A DNA stretch of 64,000 bases. Origin: Anaeromyxobacter dehalogenans 2CP-1 (lineage in GTDB: Bacteria > Myxococcota > Myxococcia > Myxococcales > Anaeromyxobacteraceae). Position 1 is the first letter of the stretch. Each line of letters opens with the position of its first letter. Of the stretch, positions 24,018 to 33,143 are shown one piece after another. The notes below the pieces were generated by a model. It saw only the letters and a program-made list of their open reading frames with translations, was not told the origin of the DNA and did not search any database. The position numbers were made by a program, and so were the translations under genes. Location of the stretch: contig NC_011891.1 of the NCBI RefSeq assembly GCF_000022145.1, positions 3,392,501-3,456,500 on the forward strand, in the 5' to 3' direction.

Positions 24018-25691
24018 CTACCTGCCCGGCTGCGACGCGGGCACGGCCGCCGCGGACGCGGTGGTCCCGGCGGCGAGGCGCGTGGCCTTCACCTCCGCCT
24101 CGCGCGAGAGGTCGATCGACTCGCCCAGGATGCGGGCCAGCTCCTGCGGCGCGTGGAAGCCCATCGAGTTCTCGGCCGCCACGAAGTCGAGGCGCCACTG
24201 CGCGGCGCGCTGCAGCTTCTCCAGCTCCTGCAGCGCCGGCGTCTTCGCGATCACCTCGCGCCAGGAGGCGAGCAGGTTCGCCTTCACCTCGGCCGCCAGC
24301 TTCTTGTCCTGCTCCTCCTTCGGCGCCTTCTGGAACGCGTCCTGCTTCCCGAGCGTGTCCTTCGCCTTGGCGGTGGCCGCGGCGAGGTTCCGCTCGTCGT
24401 ACGGCTTCCGCACCGTCACGATGGCGTCGATCATGGCCACCGCGGCGTTGCCGGCGCGGGTGAGCAGCGCGAAGTGCCGGTCCTGGATGCCGAGCACGCG
24501 CGCCTTCAGCTCGTCGTCGGTCAGCGGGTGACAGGTGGCGCAGGCGCGGTTCGGCTGGAGCAGCGGGCTGCGGACCCAGTGGTCGGAGTACTTCTGCGCG
24601 CCCTCGCGCTTGTACGGCATGTGGCAGTCGGCGCAGGTGACGCCGCTCCGGGCGTGGATGCCCTGGCTCCACACCTCGAACTCGGGGTGCTGCGCCTTCA
24701 GCACCTCGAACCCGGTCTCGGCGTGCACCCAGTCCTTGAAGCGCTGCCCCTTGACCTGCAGGTTGTCGTAGAGGTGCTCGGCGTTCTCGACCTTGAGCCC
24801 CTCGGCCCACGGGAACAGCAGCGTCATTCCCTTCCCGCAGAAGTACTCGACGTGGCACTGCCCGCACACGTAGGCGCGGCGCTCCTGGCGCGTGGAGTCG
24901 AGGTTCGGATCGTAGGGCTTCGACCGGTCGCCCTTGCGCCAGCGGTCGATCGACGGCAGGTGCGGCACCTCCGCCGAGCCCGCCGCGAGCTTCTGGATGC
25001 CGGCGATGAAGCCGGGGCGCGAGACCCGCACCTCCATCGACGCCGGATCGTGGCAGTCCACGCAGGAGACCGGGTGCGCCTTGCCGCCGCCCATCTCCTC
25101 GAGCGCCTTGTGCGCGTCCCAGTAGCCCATCTCCGCCACCTTCGCGAGGCCGGCCTGGAGCTGCTCGGCCGGCGACCCCTGCGGCGCCGCCTCCTTCCCG
25201 AGCTTGCGGTAGAGCGGCATGATCGAGCCGTGGCAGTGGAGGCAGTTGCCGGACTGCTTTCCCTCGCCCGGGATGTTGCGCTTCGTGATCTCCTGGTCCT
25301 TCAGCATGAAGGCGTGGCCGCGGCGGTCGCGGTAGTCCACCGCGAACAGGTAGCCGGCGAAGACGCGCTTCAGCCAGGGGTCGCGCTCCGCCTTCTGCGG
25401 CGCCATCTCGCCCTCGGCGGTGCCGATCGCGCCGCCGTACTTCGTGCTGGTCCGCTCGGCGGTGCGCTTGTAGTCGTCGAACTCGCGCGGCCAGTTCTTG
25501 CCCCACTTGGCCGGGTCGGTGTCGTCCTCGCCGACCTCGACCACCCGCACGTACGAGAAGCGCGCCTCCGACTTCTTCTCGCTGATGTTCACCAGCAGCA
25601 TCGCGACGCCCACCGCGACCAGGGCGAACACCCCGGCCACGAGCGCGATGAGCAGCGCGCGGTTCTTGGTGGGCTGGGTCTCGGCGGGCAT
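24018..25691 (-). CDS. nrfA: Cytochrome c nitrite reductase, ammonia-forming (NrfA)
   Basis: A 557-residue pentaheme enzyme that reduces nitrite to ammonium with six electrons in the periplasm. N-terminal anchor at residues 10-34. Heme motifs: CLHCH (150-154), CVDCH (210), CGQCH (276), CADCH (353), CATCH (384). Active-site context VCGQCHVEYFCGKGMTLLFPW has the conserved Tyr and Lys. The first motif is CxxCH, not the CxxCK of E. coli, so the active heme is probably His-ligated, as in the known CxxCH clades of NrfA. Start ATG 25691 with AAGGAG upstream. It follows nrfH by 40 bp in one operon. Confidence 0.95.
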   Translation of the reverse strand: MPAETQPTKNRALLIALVAGVFALVAVGVAMLLVNISEKKSEARFSYVRVVEVGEDDTDPAKWGKNWPREFDDYKRTAERTSTKYGGAIGTAEGEMAPQKAERDPWLKRVFAGYLFAVDYRDRRGHAFMLKDQEITKRNIPGEGKQSGNCLHCHGSIMPLYRKLGKEAAPQGSPAEQLQAGLAKVAEMGYWDAHKALEEMGGGKAHPVSCVDCHDPASMEVRVSRPGFIAGIQKLAAGSAEVPHLPSIDRWRKGDRSKPYDPNLDSTRQERRAYVCGQCHVEYFCGKGMTLLFPWAEGLKVENAEHLYDNLQVKGQRFKDWVHAETGFEVLKAQHPEFEVWSQGIHARSGVTCADCHMPYKREGAQKYSDHWVRSPLLQPNRACATCHPLTDDELKARVLGIQDRHFALLTRAGNAAVAMIDAIVTVRKPYDERNLAAATAKAKDTLGKQDAFQKAPKEEQDKKLAAEVKANLLASWREVIAKTPALQELEKLQRAAQWRLDFVAAENSMGFHAPQELARILGESIDLSREAEVKATRLAAGTTASAAAVPASQPGR

Positions 25692-25731
25692 TGCGTGCTC
25701 CTTCTCCGGTGCTGCGGGGCGGACGGGCGGA

Positions 25732-26187
25732 TCAGCGGAGGTGGCCCACGTTGCGGTGGCACCGCACGCAGGAGACGTCGCCCCCGTGCGCGATGTCCTC
25801 GACCACGGCGGCGTGGCAGCGGCGGCAGTTGTCTTCCACCACCTCGGCGCTCTCGGGGCGCGCCTTGATGGCGTCCGGGTAGCCACCCATCGTGAATGCC
25901 ATGGAGTGGTGATAGCCGTTGGTGGCCTTCACCCAGTACTTCGGGATGAACGCGGCGGGCGTGTGGCAGTCATTGCAGGTCGCGACCGCGTGGTGCGTGC
26001 CCGCCAGCCACCCGGCGTAGTGGCCTTCCATCACGTGGCAGTTGGCGCAGGTCCTCGGGTCGTTCCCGAGGTACGAGGAGCCCTTCGCGTAGTCGAACGC
26101 GAACGCGCCGAGCCCGAGCGCCAGCCCGGCGGTGGCCGCCAGCACGAGCGACAGCGGGAACACGGACACTCCGCGGCTCGTTCGCAT
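25732..26187 (-). CDS. nrfH: NrfH-type tetraheme quinol dehydrogenase
   Basis: A 151-residue NapC/NirT-family membrane cytochrome. One N-terminal membrane helix (about residues 8-30, PLSLVLAATAGLALGLGAF) anchors four CxxCH hemes: CANCH, CNDCH, CRRCH and CVRCH. It takes electrons from menaquinol and hands them to NrfA. Start ATG 26187 has GAGGG upstream; the open frame reaches 26274 without a better start. The gene is directly before nrfA, the normal nrfHA order. The 159 bp upstream must hold the promoter; no FNR- or NarL-type site was certain by eye. Confidence 0.94.
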   Translation of the reverse strand: MRTSRGVSVFPLSLVLAATAGLALGLGAFAFDYAKGSSYLGNDPRTCANCHVMEGHYAGWLAGTHHAVATCNDCHTPAAFIPKYWVKATNGYHHSMAFTMGGYPDAIKARPESAEVVEDNCRRCHAAVVEDIAHGGDVSCVRCHRNVGHLR

Positions 26188-26346
26188 GGACCCTCGAAGG
26201 TCGCCCTCCGGCGACGCGCACGTTCGCGATTGGCGCACGTTAGCGCGGATTGCGCCCGGAGCTGGGTACTTCAATCGGGGATGCGCACAAGGGACGCAGG
26301 GGTTCCCCGGCGGGGTGGCCAGCCGGCCGCCGGGCGGCCGTGGCGC

Positions 26347-28053
26347 TCACCGGATGGCCCGCGCGTCCCACTTCCCCTCGCGCCGGAGACCCTCGACCAG
26401 CTCGCGGGCGCGCTCGCGCAGCACGACGTAGTCCACCTTGGCGACGCGGTTGAGCGGGAGCGTCCCGGTGGACACCACCTCCACGTGGCTCGGGCGGGCG
26501 TACGAGGCGATCCCCTGGCACGCAGCGTGGACGTCCTCGGGCGTGACGGTGGCGTCGGGCGCCTCCTCCACGAACAGCACGATCGCCTCCGACCAGCGCG
26601 CGTGCTCGACGCCGACGCAGGCCGCCGCAGCCACCTTGCCCGGCAGCGCGGACACCACGTGGTTCTCCACGTCGCCCGGGAACACCTGGAAGCCCTTCGG
26701 CTTGATGACGAGCTTGGCGCGGCCGGCGAGCCGGAGCCCGCGCGCCGGGTCGTAGCTGCCGAGGTCGCCCGTGTAGCAGACGCCGTCCTTCGTGACCGCC
26801 TGCGCGGTGGCGGCCGGGTCGTTCAGGTACCCGAGGAACACCTGCGGGCCCGAGAAGCAGATCTCCCCCACCGTCCCCGCGGGCAGCTCGGGGCCGGCGT
26901 GCCCGTCCGCGGTCATCGGCCCGCGGATGGAGACGGGGCAGAGCGGCGAGTCGAAGCCGATGCCGTCCGCGAGGTCGTCGGCGCTCGCGCCCACGGCGGT
27001 GTAGGTGCAGAAGCCGGAGGTCTCGGTGAGGCCGAGGCCGGTGCCGATCTCCGGGGCCATGGCGCGGAGCCGGTCGAGGAACGCGCGCGGCACGCCCTGC
27101 CCCCCGTAGATGGCGGCGCGCAGGCTGGAGAGGTCGAGCTCGGCGTAGCGGCGGTGGCTCCACTCTGCGTTGAAGAGCGCGGGGATCTGCCCGACCACGC
27201 TGACGCGGTGCTCGGCGATCGCCTCGAGACTCTTCAGCGCGTCGAAGACGTGCAGGAGCACCGAGGTGATGCCCTCGTACAGCGCCGTGCCGAGCAGCTC
27301 GGTGGTGCAGCCCACGTGCGAGGGCGGGAGGTTCACCAGCAGCCGGTCGTCCGGGCGGAGGTCGAACCCGACGGTGAGCCCGACGTTCTGGACGAGGATG
27401 CTCTCGTGGCAGAGGAGCGCCGGCTTGGGCGAGCCGGTCGAGCCGGTGGTGAAGATGATGAGGCAGCCGTCGCGCCTGCCGACGCGCGCGCGGGCGCGCC
27501 GCACCGTGCCGAGGAGCCTCGCCTTCAGGTAGTCGAGCTTGATCCGGCGGGTGAAGTCCTTCGCCCAGGTGGCGCCGGGGAGGATGCCCTCCGGGTCCTT
27601 CTGGAACTGCACCCAGTGGCGGACCCCCGGGAACTTGCCGACCACCTCCTGGAGCACCGGCATGAGCGCGGGCGCGCCGACGAAGAAGTAGCCCCTGGGA
27701 CGGAGCTTCTCGAACGCGGTCCGGATCTCTCCCGCGCGCAGCCGCAGGTCGAGCGGCGCCAGGATCACGCCGACGCGGTAGCAGGCCACGAGCAGGAAGA
27801 CGTGCTCCTTGAGCAGCGGCAGGCTGGTGGCGACGACGTCGCCCTTGCGGTAGCCCGCGGCGAGCAGCCGCGCCGCGAACGCGTCGGCGGCGGTGTCGAG
27901 CTGCTTCCAGGTGACGGTCTCGCCGGTGTTGTGCTCGAGCAGCGCGATGGCCCCGGGGGCACGCCGCGCGTGCTCGGCGACCCGGTCGGCGATGTTCTCG
28001 GGGAGCCGCGCCGCGCGGTCGCGGCAGGCCTGGTCCTGGGCGGCGGTCTTCAT
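26347..28053 (-). CDS. AMP-forming acyl-CoA synthetase/ligase-family enzyme
   Basis: A 568-residue adenylate-forming enzyme: LIIFTTGSTGSPKPALLCHE is the P-loop-like AMP motif (about residues 190-209), GQGVPRAFLDRLRAM and TGLGLTETSGF form the A5 region, CYTGDLGSYDP the hinge Asp, and PLNRVAKVDYVVL the catalytic Lys near the end. It should activate a carboxylic acid with ATP, then CoA or a carrier; chain length cannot be read. ATG 28053 has no clear ribosome site. It stands alone between nrfHA and a divergent PAP2 gene. Confidence 0.85.
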   Translation of the reverse strand: MKTAAQDQACRDRAARLPENIADRVAEHARRAPGAIALLEHNTGETVTWKQLDTAADAFAARLLAAGYRKGDVVATSLPLLKEHVFLLVACYRVGVILAPLDLRLRAGEIRTAFEKLRPRGYFFVGAPALMPVLQEVVGKFPGVRHWVQFQKDPEGILPGATWAKDFTRRIKLDYLKARLLGTVRRARARVGRRDGCLIIFTTGSTGSPKPALLCHESILVQNVGLTVGFDLRPDDRLLVNLPPSHVGCTTELLGTALYEGITSVLLHVFDALKSLEAIAEHRVSVVGQIPALFNAEWSHRRYAELDLSSLRAAIYGGQGVPRAFLDRLRAMAPEIGTGLGLTETSGFCTYTAVGASADDLADGIGFDSPLCPVSIRGPMTADGHAGPELPAGTVGEICFSGPQVFLGYLNDPAATAQAVTKDGVCYTGDLGSYDPARGLRLAGRAKLVIKPKGFQVFPGDVENHVVSALPGKVAAAACVGVEHARWSEAIVLFVEEAPDATVTPEDVHAACQGIASYARPSHVEVVSTGTLPLNRVAKVDYVVLRERARELVEGLRREGKWDARAIR

Positions 28054-28134
28054 GGCGGGGCGTTCTAGCGCAAACCGCCCGGCCGGGCGAGCGCGGCGGG
28101 CGCGAGGTCGACTTCGCCGCGGACCGGGGCGAAG

Positions 28135-28902
28135 ATGCCGCGCATGCGAGGCGCGCGCCCGGACGGGCCACCCGGATCGCCGCTCCGGCGCCTGCTCCGC
28201 GCCCGAGAGCTCGTCACCGTGGCGCTGGTGGCGGTGGCGGCGGGCGGGCTCTGGCTCTTCCTCGAGCTGGCGGAGGCGATCCGCCACGACGAGGTCCGCT
28301 CCCTCGACCGGGCGGTGCTCCTCGCGCTGCGGGATCCCGCCGATCCGTCCGAGCCGCTCGGCCCGCGCTGGGTGGAGGAGATGGGGCGCGACCTCACCGC
28401 GCTGGGCGGGACCGCCGTGCTCACGCTGGTCTCGCTCGCGGCCGCGCTGTTCCTGTGGATGGCGCGCCGCCCGCGCTCGATGCTGCTCCTGGCGGTCGCG
28501 ATCGCCGGGGGACAGGTGCTGAGCCTGCTCCTGAAGCACGGCTACGCGCGGCCGCGGCCGGACCTCGTGCCGCACGGATCGTACGTGTACACCGCGAGCT
28601 TCCCGAGCGGCCACTCGATGATGTCGGCGGTGGTCTACCTGACGCTGGGCGCGCTCCTCGCGCGCGTGCTGCCGCGCCGCCGCATGAAGCTCCTCGTCAT
28701 GGCCTGCGCGCTGGGGGCCACCGCGCTCACCGGCGCGAGCCGCGTGTACCTGGGGGTGCACTGGCCCACCGACGTGATCGCCGGGTGGGCCGTCGGCGGG
28801 AGCTGGGCCGTCGCCTGCTGGCTGGCGGCGGACCTCCTCGACCGGCGCCGCGCGCGCGGCACGGCGCCCGAGGGGAGCGGCCCGGGGTCGGAGCAGGCGT
28901 AG
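28135..28902 (+). CDS. PAP2-family membrane phosphatase
   Basis: A 255-residue membrane protein with five to six helices and the full type-2 phosphatidic acid phosphatase signature: LLKHGYARPRPDL (motif 1, K-x6-RP), SFPSGHSMMSA (motif 2, PSGH) and SRVYLGVHWPTDVIAGW (motif 3, SR-x5-H-x3-D). The active site faces the periplasm and removes phosphate from lipids such as undecaprenyl diphosphate or phosphatidate. ATG 28135. It is divergent from the acyl-CoA ligase gene and convergent with the amylase gene 8 bp away. Confidence 0.92.
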   Translation: MPRMRGARPDGPPGSPLRRLLRARELVTVALVAVAAGGLWLFLELAEAIRHDEVRSLDRAVLLALRDPADPSEPLGPRWVEEMGRDLTALGGTAVLTLVSLAAALFLWMARRPRSMLLLAVAIAGGQVLSLLLKHGYARPRPDLVPHGSYVYTASFPSGHSMMSAVVYLTLGALLARVLPRRRMKLLVMACALGATALTGASRVYLGVHWPTDVIAGWAVGGSWAVACWLAADLLDRRRARGTAPEGSGPGSEQA

Positions 28903-28909
28903 GCCGCGG

Positions 28910-30349
28910 TCAGCGCCGGCCGGCGCGGTCCACCAGGATCACGGCCTCCTGCGCGCCCAGCTCGACCTCCAGGGTGCCGGCGCCCGCGCGCCGCACCGCC
29001 ACCGGTCGCTGCGAGATCGCGTCCCAGTCCGGCAGCGGGCCCGCCGGGCCCTGCAGGCGGAGCCGCGCCGGGCCCCCGAAGTTGAGCACCACCAGCGCGC
29101 GCCCCGCCGGCCCCGCGTCGCGCAGGAACGCGAACGCCTCCGGGTGCCCGGGGACCGCGAGCCGCCGGTACGCGCCGCGGCGGAGCGCCGGTAGGTCCTC
29201 GCGGAGCGCCGCGAGGCGCCGGTACAGCGGGCGGAGGCCGTGGGCGTCCACCCAGGACACCGGCGGCCCCTCCTCGTACGGCTGGAACTCGGCGCCGACC
29301 TCGTCGCCGGTGTAGACCACCGCGATGCCGGGCAGCGCGTGGAGGAGCACGGCCGCGACGCGCGTCATGGCGAGGCCGTGGCGGGTGACGAACCGCTCGC
29401 CGGTGTCGTTGTTGTTGAGGAAGCGCGCCACCCGGTGCATCGGCGTCGCGCGGGAGGCGAGCGCGGCGTCGAGCGCCGGCCCGATGCGCGTGGGATCGTC
29501 AAAGACCTTCTCCCAGGCCCAGTGGCCGAGCTCGCCGGTCCAGTCGTACGCCGCGTCGAAGCCGTTCCGCACGTAGAACGGGTCGCGCGCGCTCGCCTCC
29601 GCGAGCAGGAACACGCCCGGCTTCACCGCGTCGAGCCGCCGGCGCAGCGCCCCCCAGAACGCCGGCGCGCGCCGGCGGATCCCCCAGGCCGCGTCCACGC
29701 GGAACCCGTCCACGTCGTACTCGCGGACCCAGTACGCGAACGCGTCCAGCATCATCTGCCGGACGAGCGGGTTGCCGTAGTCGAGGTTCGGCAGGTGCTT
29801 CCAGTCGAAGTAGTGCGTCTCTCGGCCGGCCGGATCGCGATCGTACCAGGCCCACCACGGCGAGGCCCGGCCTCGCGCCGCGGCGTCGAGGTGGTGCGGG
29901 TGGCCGACCGAGGTGTGGTTCGGGACGAAGTCGAGGAGCACGCGCAGGCCGCGGGCGTGTGCCTCGCGGACCAGGGTGCGGAGGTCCTCGGGCGTGCCGA
30001 AGTCGGCGCGCAGGCCGAAGTAGTCGGTGATGGCGTAGCTGACGTCGCCGGGATCGTCGGTGGGGTTGAGCGGCGCGAGCCAGAGCGCGTCTACGCCGAG
30101 CTCGCGGAGGGCGTCGAGCCGCGCGGTCACCGCCTTCAGGGGCTCGGGGCCGAACCGCGGCGAGACGACGCCGTAGACCACGGCGCCGCGGTACCACTCC
30201 GGATCCGGCCGGACGTCGGCGCCGGCCCGCAGCGGTCCGGCGCAGAGGAGCGCCAGCAGGGCGGCCAGGGGAGCGCGCGCCCTCCCGGCAGGCGCTCGCG
30301 TCGAGCCCGCGGAACCGCGAGCGGGAGGGTGGAGCGGGCGGGCGCGCAT
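28910..30349 (-). CDS. Secreted alpha-amylase-family (GH13) glycoside hydrolase
   Basis: A 479-residue enzyme. An Arg/Pro-rich start leads to a hydrophobic signal (APLAALLALLCAGPLRA). GH13 motifs follow: LLDFVPNHTS (region I), GFRVDAAWGI with the nucleophile Asp (region II), GVFLLAEASA with the acid/base Glu (region III) and FLNNNDTGE with the stabilising Asp (region IV; Asn where His is usual). A small C-terminal beta domain ends the protein. It probably cuts alpha-1,4-glucans or maltodextrins outside the cytoplasm. No transport or regulator partner is adjacent. Confidence 0.9.
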   Translation of the reverse strand: MRARPLHPPARGSAGSTRAPAGRARAPLAALLALLCAGPLRAGADVRPDPEWYRGAVVYGVVSPRFGPEPLKAVTARLDALRELGVDALWLAPLNPTDDPGDVSYAITDYFGLRADFGTPEDLRTLVREAHARGLRVLLDFVPNHTSVGHPHHLDAAARGRASPWWAWYDRDPAGRETHYFDWKHLPNLDYGNPLVRQMMLDAFAYWVREYDVDGFRVDAAWGIRRRAPAFWGALRRRLDAVKPGVFLLAEASARDPFYVRNGFDAAYDWTGELGHWAWEKVFDDPTRIGPALDAALASRATPMHRVARFLNNNDTGERFVTRHGLAMTRVAAVLLHALPGIAVVYTGDEVGAEFQPYEEGPPVSWVDAHGLRPLYRRLAALREDLPALRRGAYRRLAVPGHPEAFAFLRDAGPAGRALVVLNFGGPARLRLQGPAGPLPDWDAISQRPVAVRRAGAGTLEVELGAQEAVILVDRAGRR

Positions 30350-30412
30350 CCCCTGAGCAACGCCGCGCGGCGCGGCGGTGTTCCAGGGAGCGCGTGAGCC
30401 CGGAGACGAGAA

Positions 30413-30445
30413 GGGCGAGGCGAGCAGGATGCGCTCGCCTCGCCC
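30413..30445 (-). terminator. Strong terminator hairpin after the decaheme cytochrome gene
   Basis: GGGCGAGGCGAGC (30413-30425) and GCTCGCCTCGCCC (30433-30445) form a perfect 13-bp stem around a 7-base loop, 50-85 bp beyond the stop codon. On the minus strand it is followed by TTCTCGTCTCC, a weak T-tract. Confidence 0.65.
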
Positions 30446-30496
30446 GGTTGCCTCATGGCAGGCGGAACGGGCCGGAGCCCGCCCCGCCCGCCACGA

Positions 30497-32842
30497 CTAC
30501 TTGAACAGCGCCATGATCTTCGCGACGGCCGCGTCGAACACGCCCGAGGCGTTCTGCACCTCGAAGCCGAACGTCGCGGTGTGCTGGTCGAACGCCGCCA
30601 GGCGGCCGGCGTCGTCCTCGTTGATCAGCTCCGCACGGTGGCAGGAGCCGCAGGCGCGGGCGCCGGCGCCGGTGACCACGGACGGGACGCTGCCGATGTT
30701 GCGATCCCAGTTCTTGGGCGTCGCGGCGGCCGAGAGGACGCCCGGCAGCGACTTCGACTGATCCGGAGCCTCGTAGGTGCCCGCCTCGTGGCAGGACTCG
30801 CAGTTCAGGATCGTGAAGTTCGGGTAGGTCGACTCGACGTGGTGGCCGTAGCGCAGCTGGGCCACCGGGTTCGAGAAGTCGATGTTGGACAGGTCGAACG
30901 GCTGCATCGAGTGGATCGCGTGGACGTAGGAGTCGATCGACCGCGACTGCATCTCGAGGTGGTAGGCGCCGTCACGGGGCGTGTGGCAGATGCGGCAGGC
31001 GACGACGCCGGCGCTGCCGTAGTTCGGGTTGTGGAACGTGGTCCCGAGCGCCTCGTGGCACTTGTTGCACTTGTCGGCGCTGACGAGCTTCTTGCCGTAC
31101 ACGTCCGCGTCGGCGACCTGCGTGCCGTTGACGAGGTCCACCGTGGCCGTCGTGCCGGCGACCGCGATGGCCGCGTTGGTGGCGCTCACCGCCGCCGCCT
31201 GGTTGGCGCCGACCGTGGGCAGGAACGCGACCTCGGCCTGCTTCACCGCGCCCTGGGCGATCAGGTCGGACCAGAGCGTGAGGTCGGCGGTGGCGGTCCA
31301 CTGCGTGACGCCGGCGGTGGCCGCGGCGGGTGCGAGCGTCAGGCGGGCGCTGTTCGACGACTTGGTCGGATCGCCGCGCTGGGTGGCGCCCTCGGTGTAC
31401 TCGAGGTTGGCGGTGCCGTCCGCCTGCGAGTTGTGGCCGCTGACCAGCATGTCCTTCGTGCCGTAGCCGTACAGGCCGACCACGACGGTGGGCTTCACGA
31501 TGGCGCCCGCGGCCGCGCCGACCACGCTGAACTTGACGGTCAGCGTGTTGGTGGTGCTGTCGAACGTCGCCGAGTCGACCTTCGAGGTGAAGGTGCTCGA
31601 GTGCTTGGTGGTCGCGTTCGCGTAGATCTGCGCGTTGAAGCCGCCGTGCACCGCGGCGAACTCCGGCGCGAAGCCGCCCTCGGCCTGCGGCTTGTGGCAG
31701 CTGTTGCAGGCGACGGCGGTCGTGTAGAGGTCGGTCGGGTGGTACGGCGCCGCCGGGATGACGTCCTTCAGCGCGGGGGCGCGCTTCGGGTCGCCGTTCA
31801 CGCCGGTCACCGGGTGGCAGCTCTTGCAGGTCGCGAGCGTGAAGTTCGCGGCGGTGAGGACGCGGTCGAGCTTGCCGGCGTGGCAGGTCACGCAGTTCGC
31901 CATCGACTGCGGGTAGGCGAACTCCATCGCGTGCGACATGTGCACGTCGTTCATCACGGTCTTCTTGTAGGCGTACTTCGCCTTCTGCTCGGCCGTCGGG
32001 GTACCGCCCTGCGCCGCGTACGCGGCCGGGTCGTCTGCGAGGAGCTGCCAGCCCTCGTGGCCACCGGCGGACTCGTCGGTGTGGCAGGCCTTGCAGGCCG
32101 CGAAGTCCGGCAGGCCGGCGACGGCCGCGGCGCGGTAGCCGTGCTTCAGGTACGGCGCGCCGTGGCACTTCTCGCAGCCCGCGACGTTGGCCGTGGACGC
32201 GTAGGTGCTCGCGTCGCCGTACGCGATGCCCGTGTTCGACACGTCGGTGTACAGCTGCATGCCCTCGGTCGAGAGCGGGCCGTCGGCGACGTACGCATAG
32301 GCCTGGGCGTTCGACAGCTCGGGCTGGAAGGTGGCCGTCGCGTACGACGCGGTGTAGACGCCGTTGCCCTGGCTCGTGATGTTCCCGTAGGAGAACGCGG
32401 TCACGAACTTCCGCGTCGCGCTGTCGTAGGTGGTCGCGTAGAAGCGCTTCTGGTCGAGGCCGGCGAGGCCGGCGTCCACGTACGGCGCACCGTTCTTGGT
32501 GACCGTGAACGTCATCGTCGACGTGTAGTTCGTGCCGCCCGCGTTCGCGACCGTCGAGACGCCGTTGATGACGACGCTCAGCTGGCTTGCGTCGGTGTAC
32601 TGGTTGTAGATGCCCTGGTGCTGCGCCCCGGCGTTGCCGTGGCACACGGCGCACGACTCCGGCTTGGCGCTGGCCACCAGATCCTGGCCGTCCTGCCCGG
32701 GCTGGCCGGGCGCGCCCGGCTGACCGTCCTGACCGGCGGGACCCTGAGGGCCGGTCTTGCCGTCCTCGCCAGAGCACCCCGCAATCGCGAGCACGCCGGC
32801 GAAGAGCAGCGCGCCGGTCGTCCGCATCGTCCACTTGTGCAT
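30497..32842 (-). CDS. Decaheme c-type cytochrome lipoprotein, OmcA/MtrC-like, with collagen-like tether
   Basis: A 781-residue outer-surface cytochrome. Signal and lipobox (LLFAGVLAIAGC, lipidated Cys23) are followed by a collagen-like Gly-x-x run (GKTGPQGPAGQDGQPG and on, residues 28-53). Ten CxxCH motifs: CAVCH, CEKCH, CKACH, CVTCH, CKSCH, CNSCH, CNKCH, CRICH, CESCH, CGSCH. Beta-rich stretches (TFTVTKNG, LTVKFSVVGAA) alternate with heme blocks as in OmcA/MtrC proteins. It probably passes electrons to extracellular acceptors. Start ATG 32842 has GGAGAGG. No porin or periplasmic decaheme partner (MtrA/MtrB) is adjacent, unlike Shewanella. Confidence 0.9.
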   Translation of the reverse strand: MHKWTMRTTGALLFAGVLAIAGCSGEDGKTGPQGPAGQDGQPGAPGQPGQDGQDLVASAKPESCAVCHGNAGAQHQGIYNQYTDASQLSVVINGVSTVANAGGTNYTSTMTFTVTKNGAPYVDAGLAGLDQKRFYATTYDSATRKFVTAFSYGNITSQGNGVYTASYATATFQPELSNAQAYAYVADGPLSTEGMQLYTDVSNTGIAYGDASTYASTANVAGCEKCHGAPYLKHGYRAAAVAGLPDFAACKACHTDESAGGHEGWQLLADDPAAYAAQGGTPTAEQKAKYAYKKTVMNDVHMSHAMEFAYPQSMANCVTCHAGKLDRVLTAANFTLATCKSCHPVTGVNGDPKRAPALKDVIPAAPYHPTDLYTTAVACNSCHKPQAEGGFAPEFAAVHGGFNAQIYANATTKHSSTFTSKVDSATFDSTTNTLTVKFSVVGAAAGAIVKPTVVVGLYGYGTKDMLVSGHNSQADGTANLEYTEGATQRGDPTKSSNSARLTLAPAAATAGVTQWTATADLTLWSDLIAQGAVKQAEVAFLPTVGANQAAAVSATNAAIAVAGTTATVDLVNGTQVADADVYGKKLVSADKCNKCHEALGTTFHNPNYGSAGVVACRICHTPRDGAYHLEMQSRSIDSYVHAIHSMQPFDLSNIDFSNPVAQLRYGHHVESTYPNFTILNCESCHEAGTYEAPDQSKSLPGVLSAAATPKNWDRNIGSVPSVVTGAGARACGSCHRAELINEDDAGRLAAFDQHTATFGFEVQNASGVFDAAVAKIMALFK

Positions 32843-32965
32843 TGTGTTGAACCTCTCCACGTTGGCGGGCCTAGGCCCGTTTGGCTGACCTCGGGGCGGG
32901 ACCCTACCAAAGCGCCGCAGGAGTTCCCCGTGCGGCAGGGCGCGTGCGACAACATGCCCGGGTCT

Positions 32966-32994
32966 TTTATTGGCCTTTGCGCCATATGGCCCAA
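32966..32994 (-). promoter_or_regulatory. Possible promoter of the decaheme cytochrome gene
   Basis: On the minus strand TTGGGC (32994-32989) and AATAAA (32971-32966) are 17 bp apart in the only AT-rich patch of the gap. The spacer holds the palindrome GCCATATGGC, a possible regulator site. The leader would be about 115 nt. Hexamer matches are partial. Confidence 0.35.
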
Positions 32995-33143
32995 TTCCGC
33001 TTGACGAAGATCATTGCGCGCGTGCCGCGATGTAGGTTCGACGGCCCCGCGGACGGGACCTGACGCCGTCGCGCGGCCGCCGGGACGCCCGCCGCGCCGC
33101 GCCCGCGGCCGTGCGGCGCGCGGCCGGACGCCGCGCGGCATAT

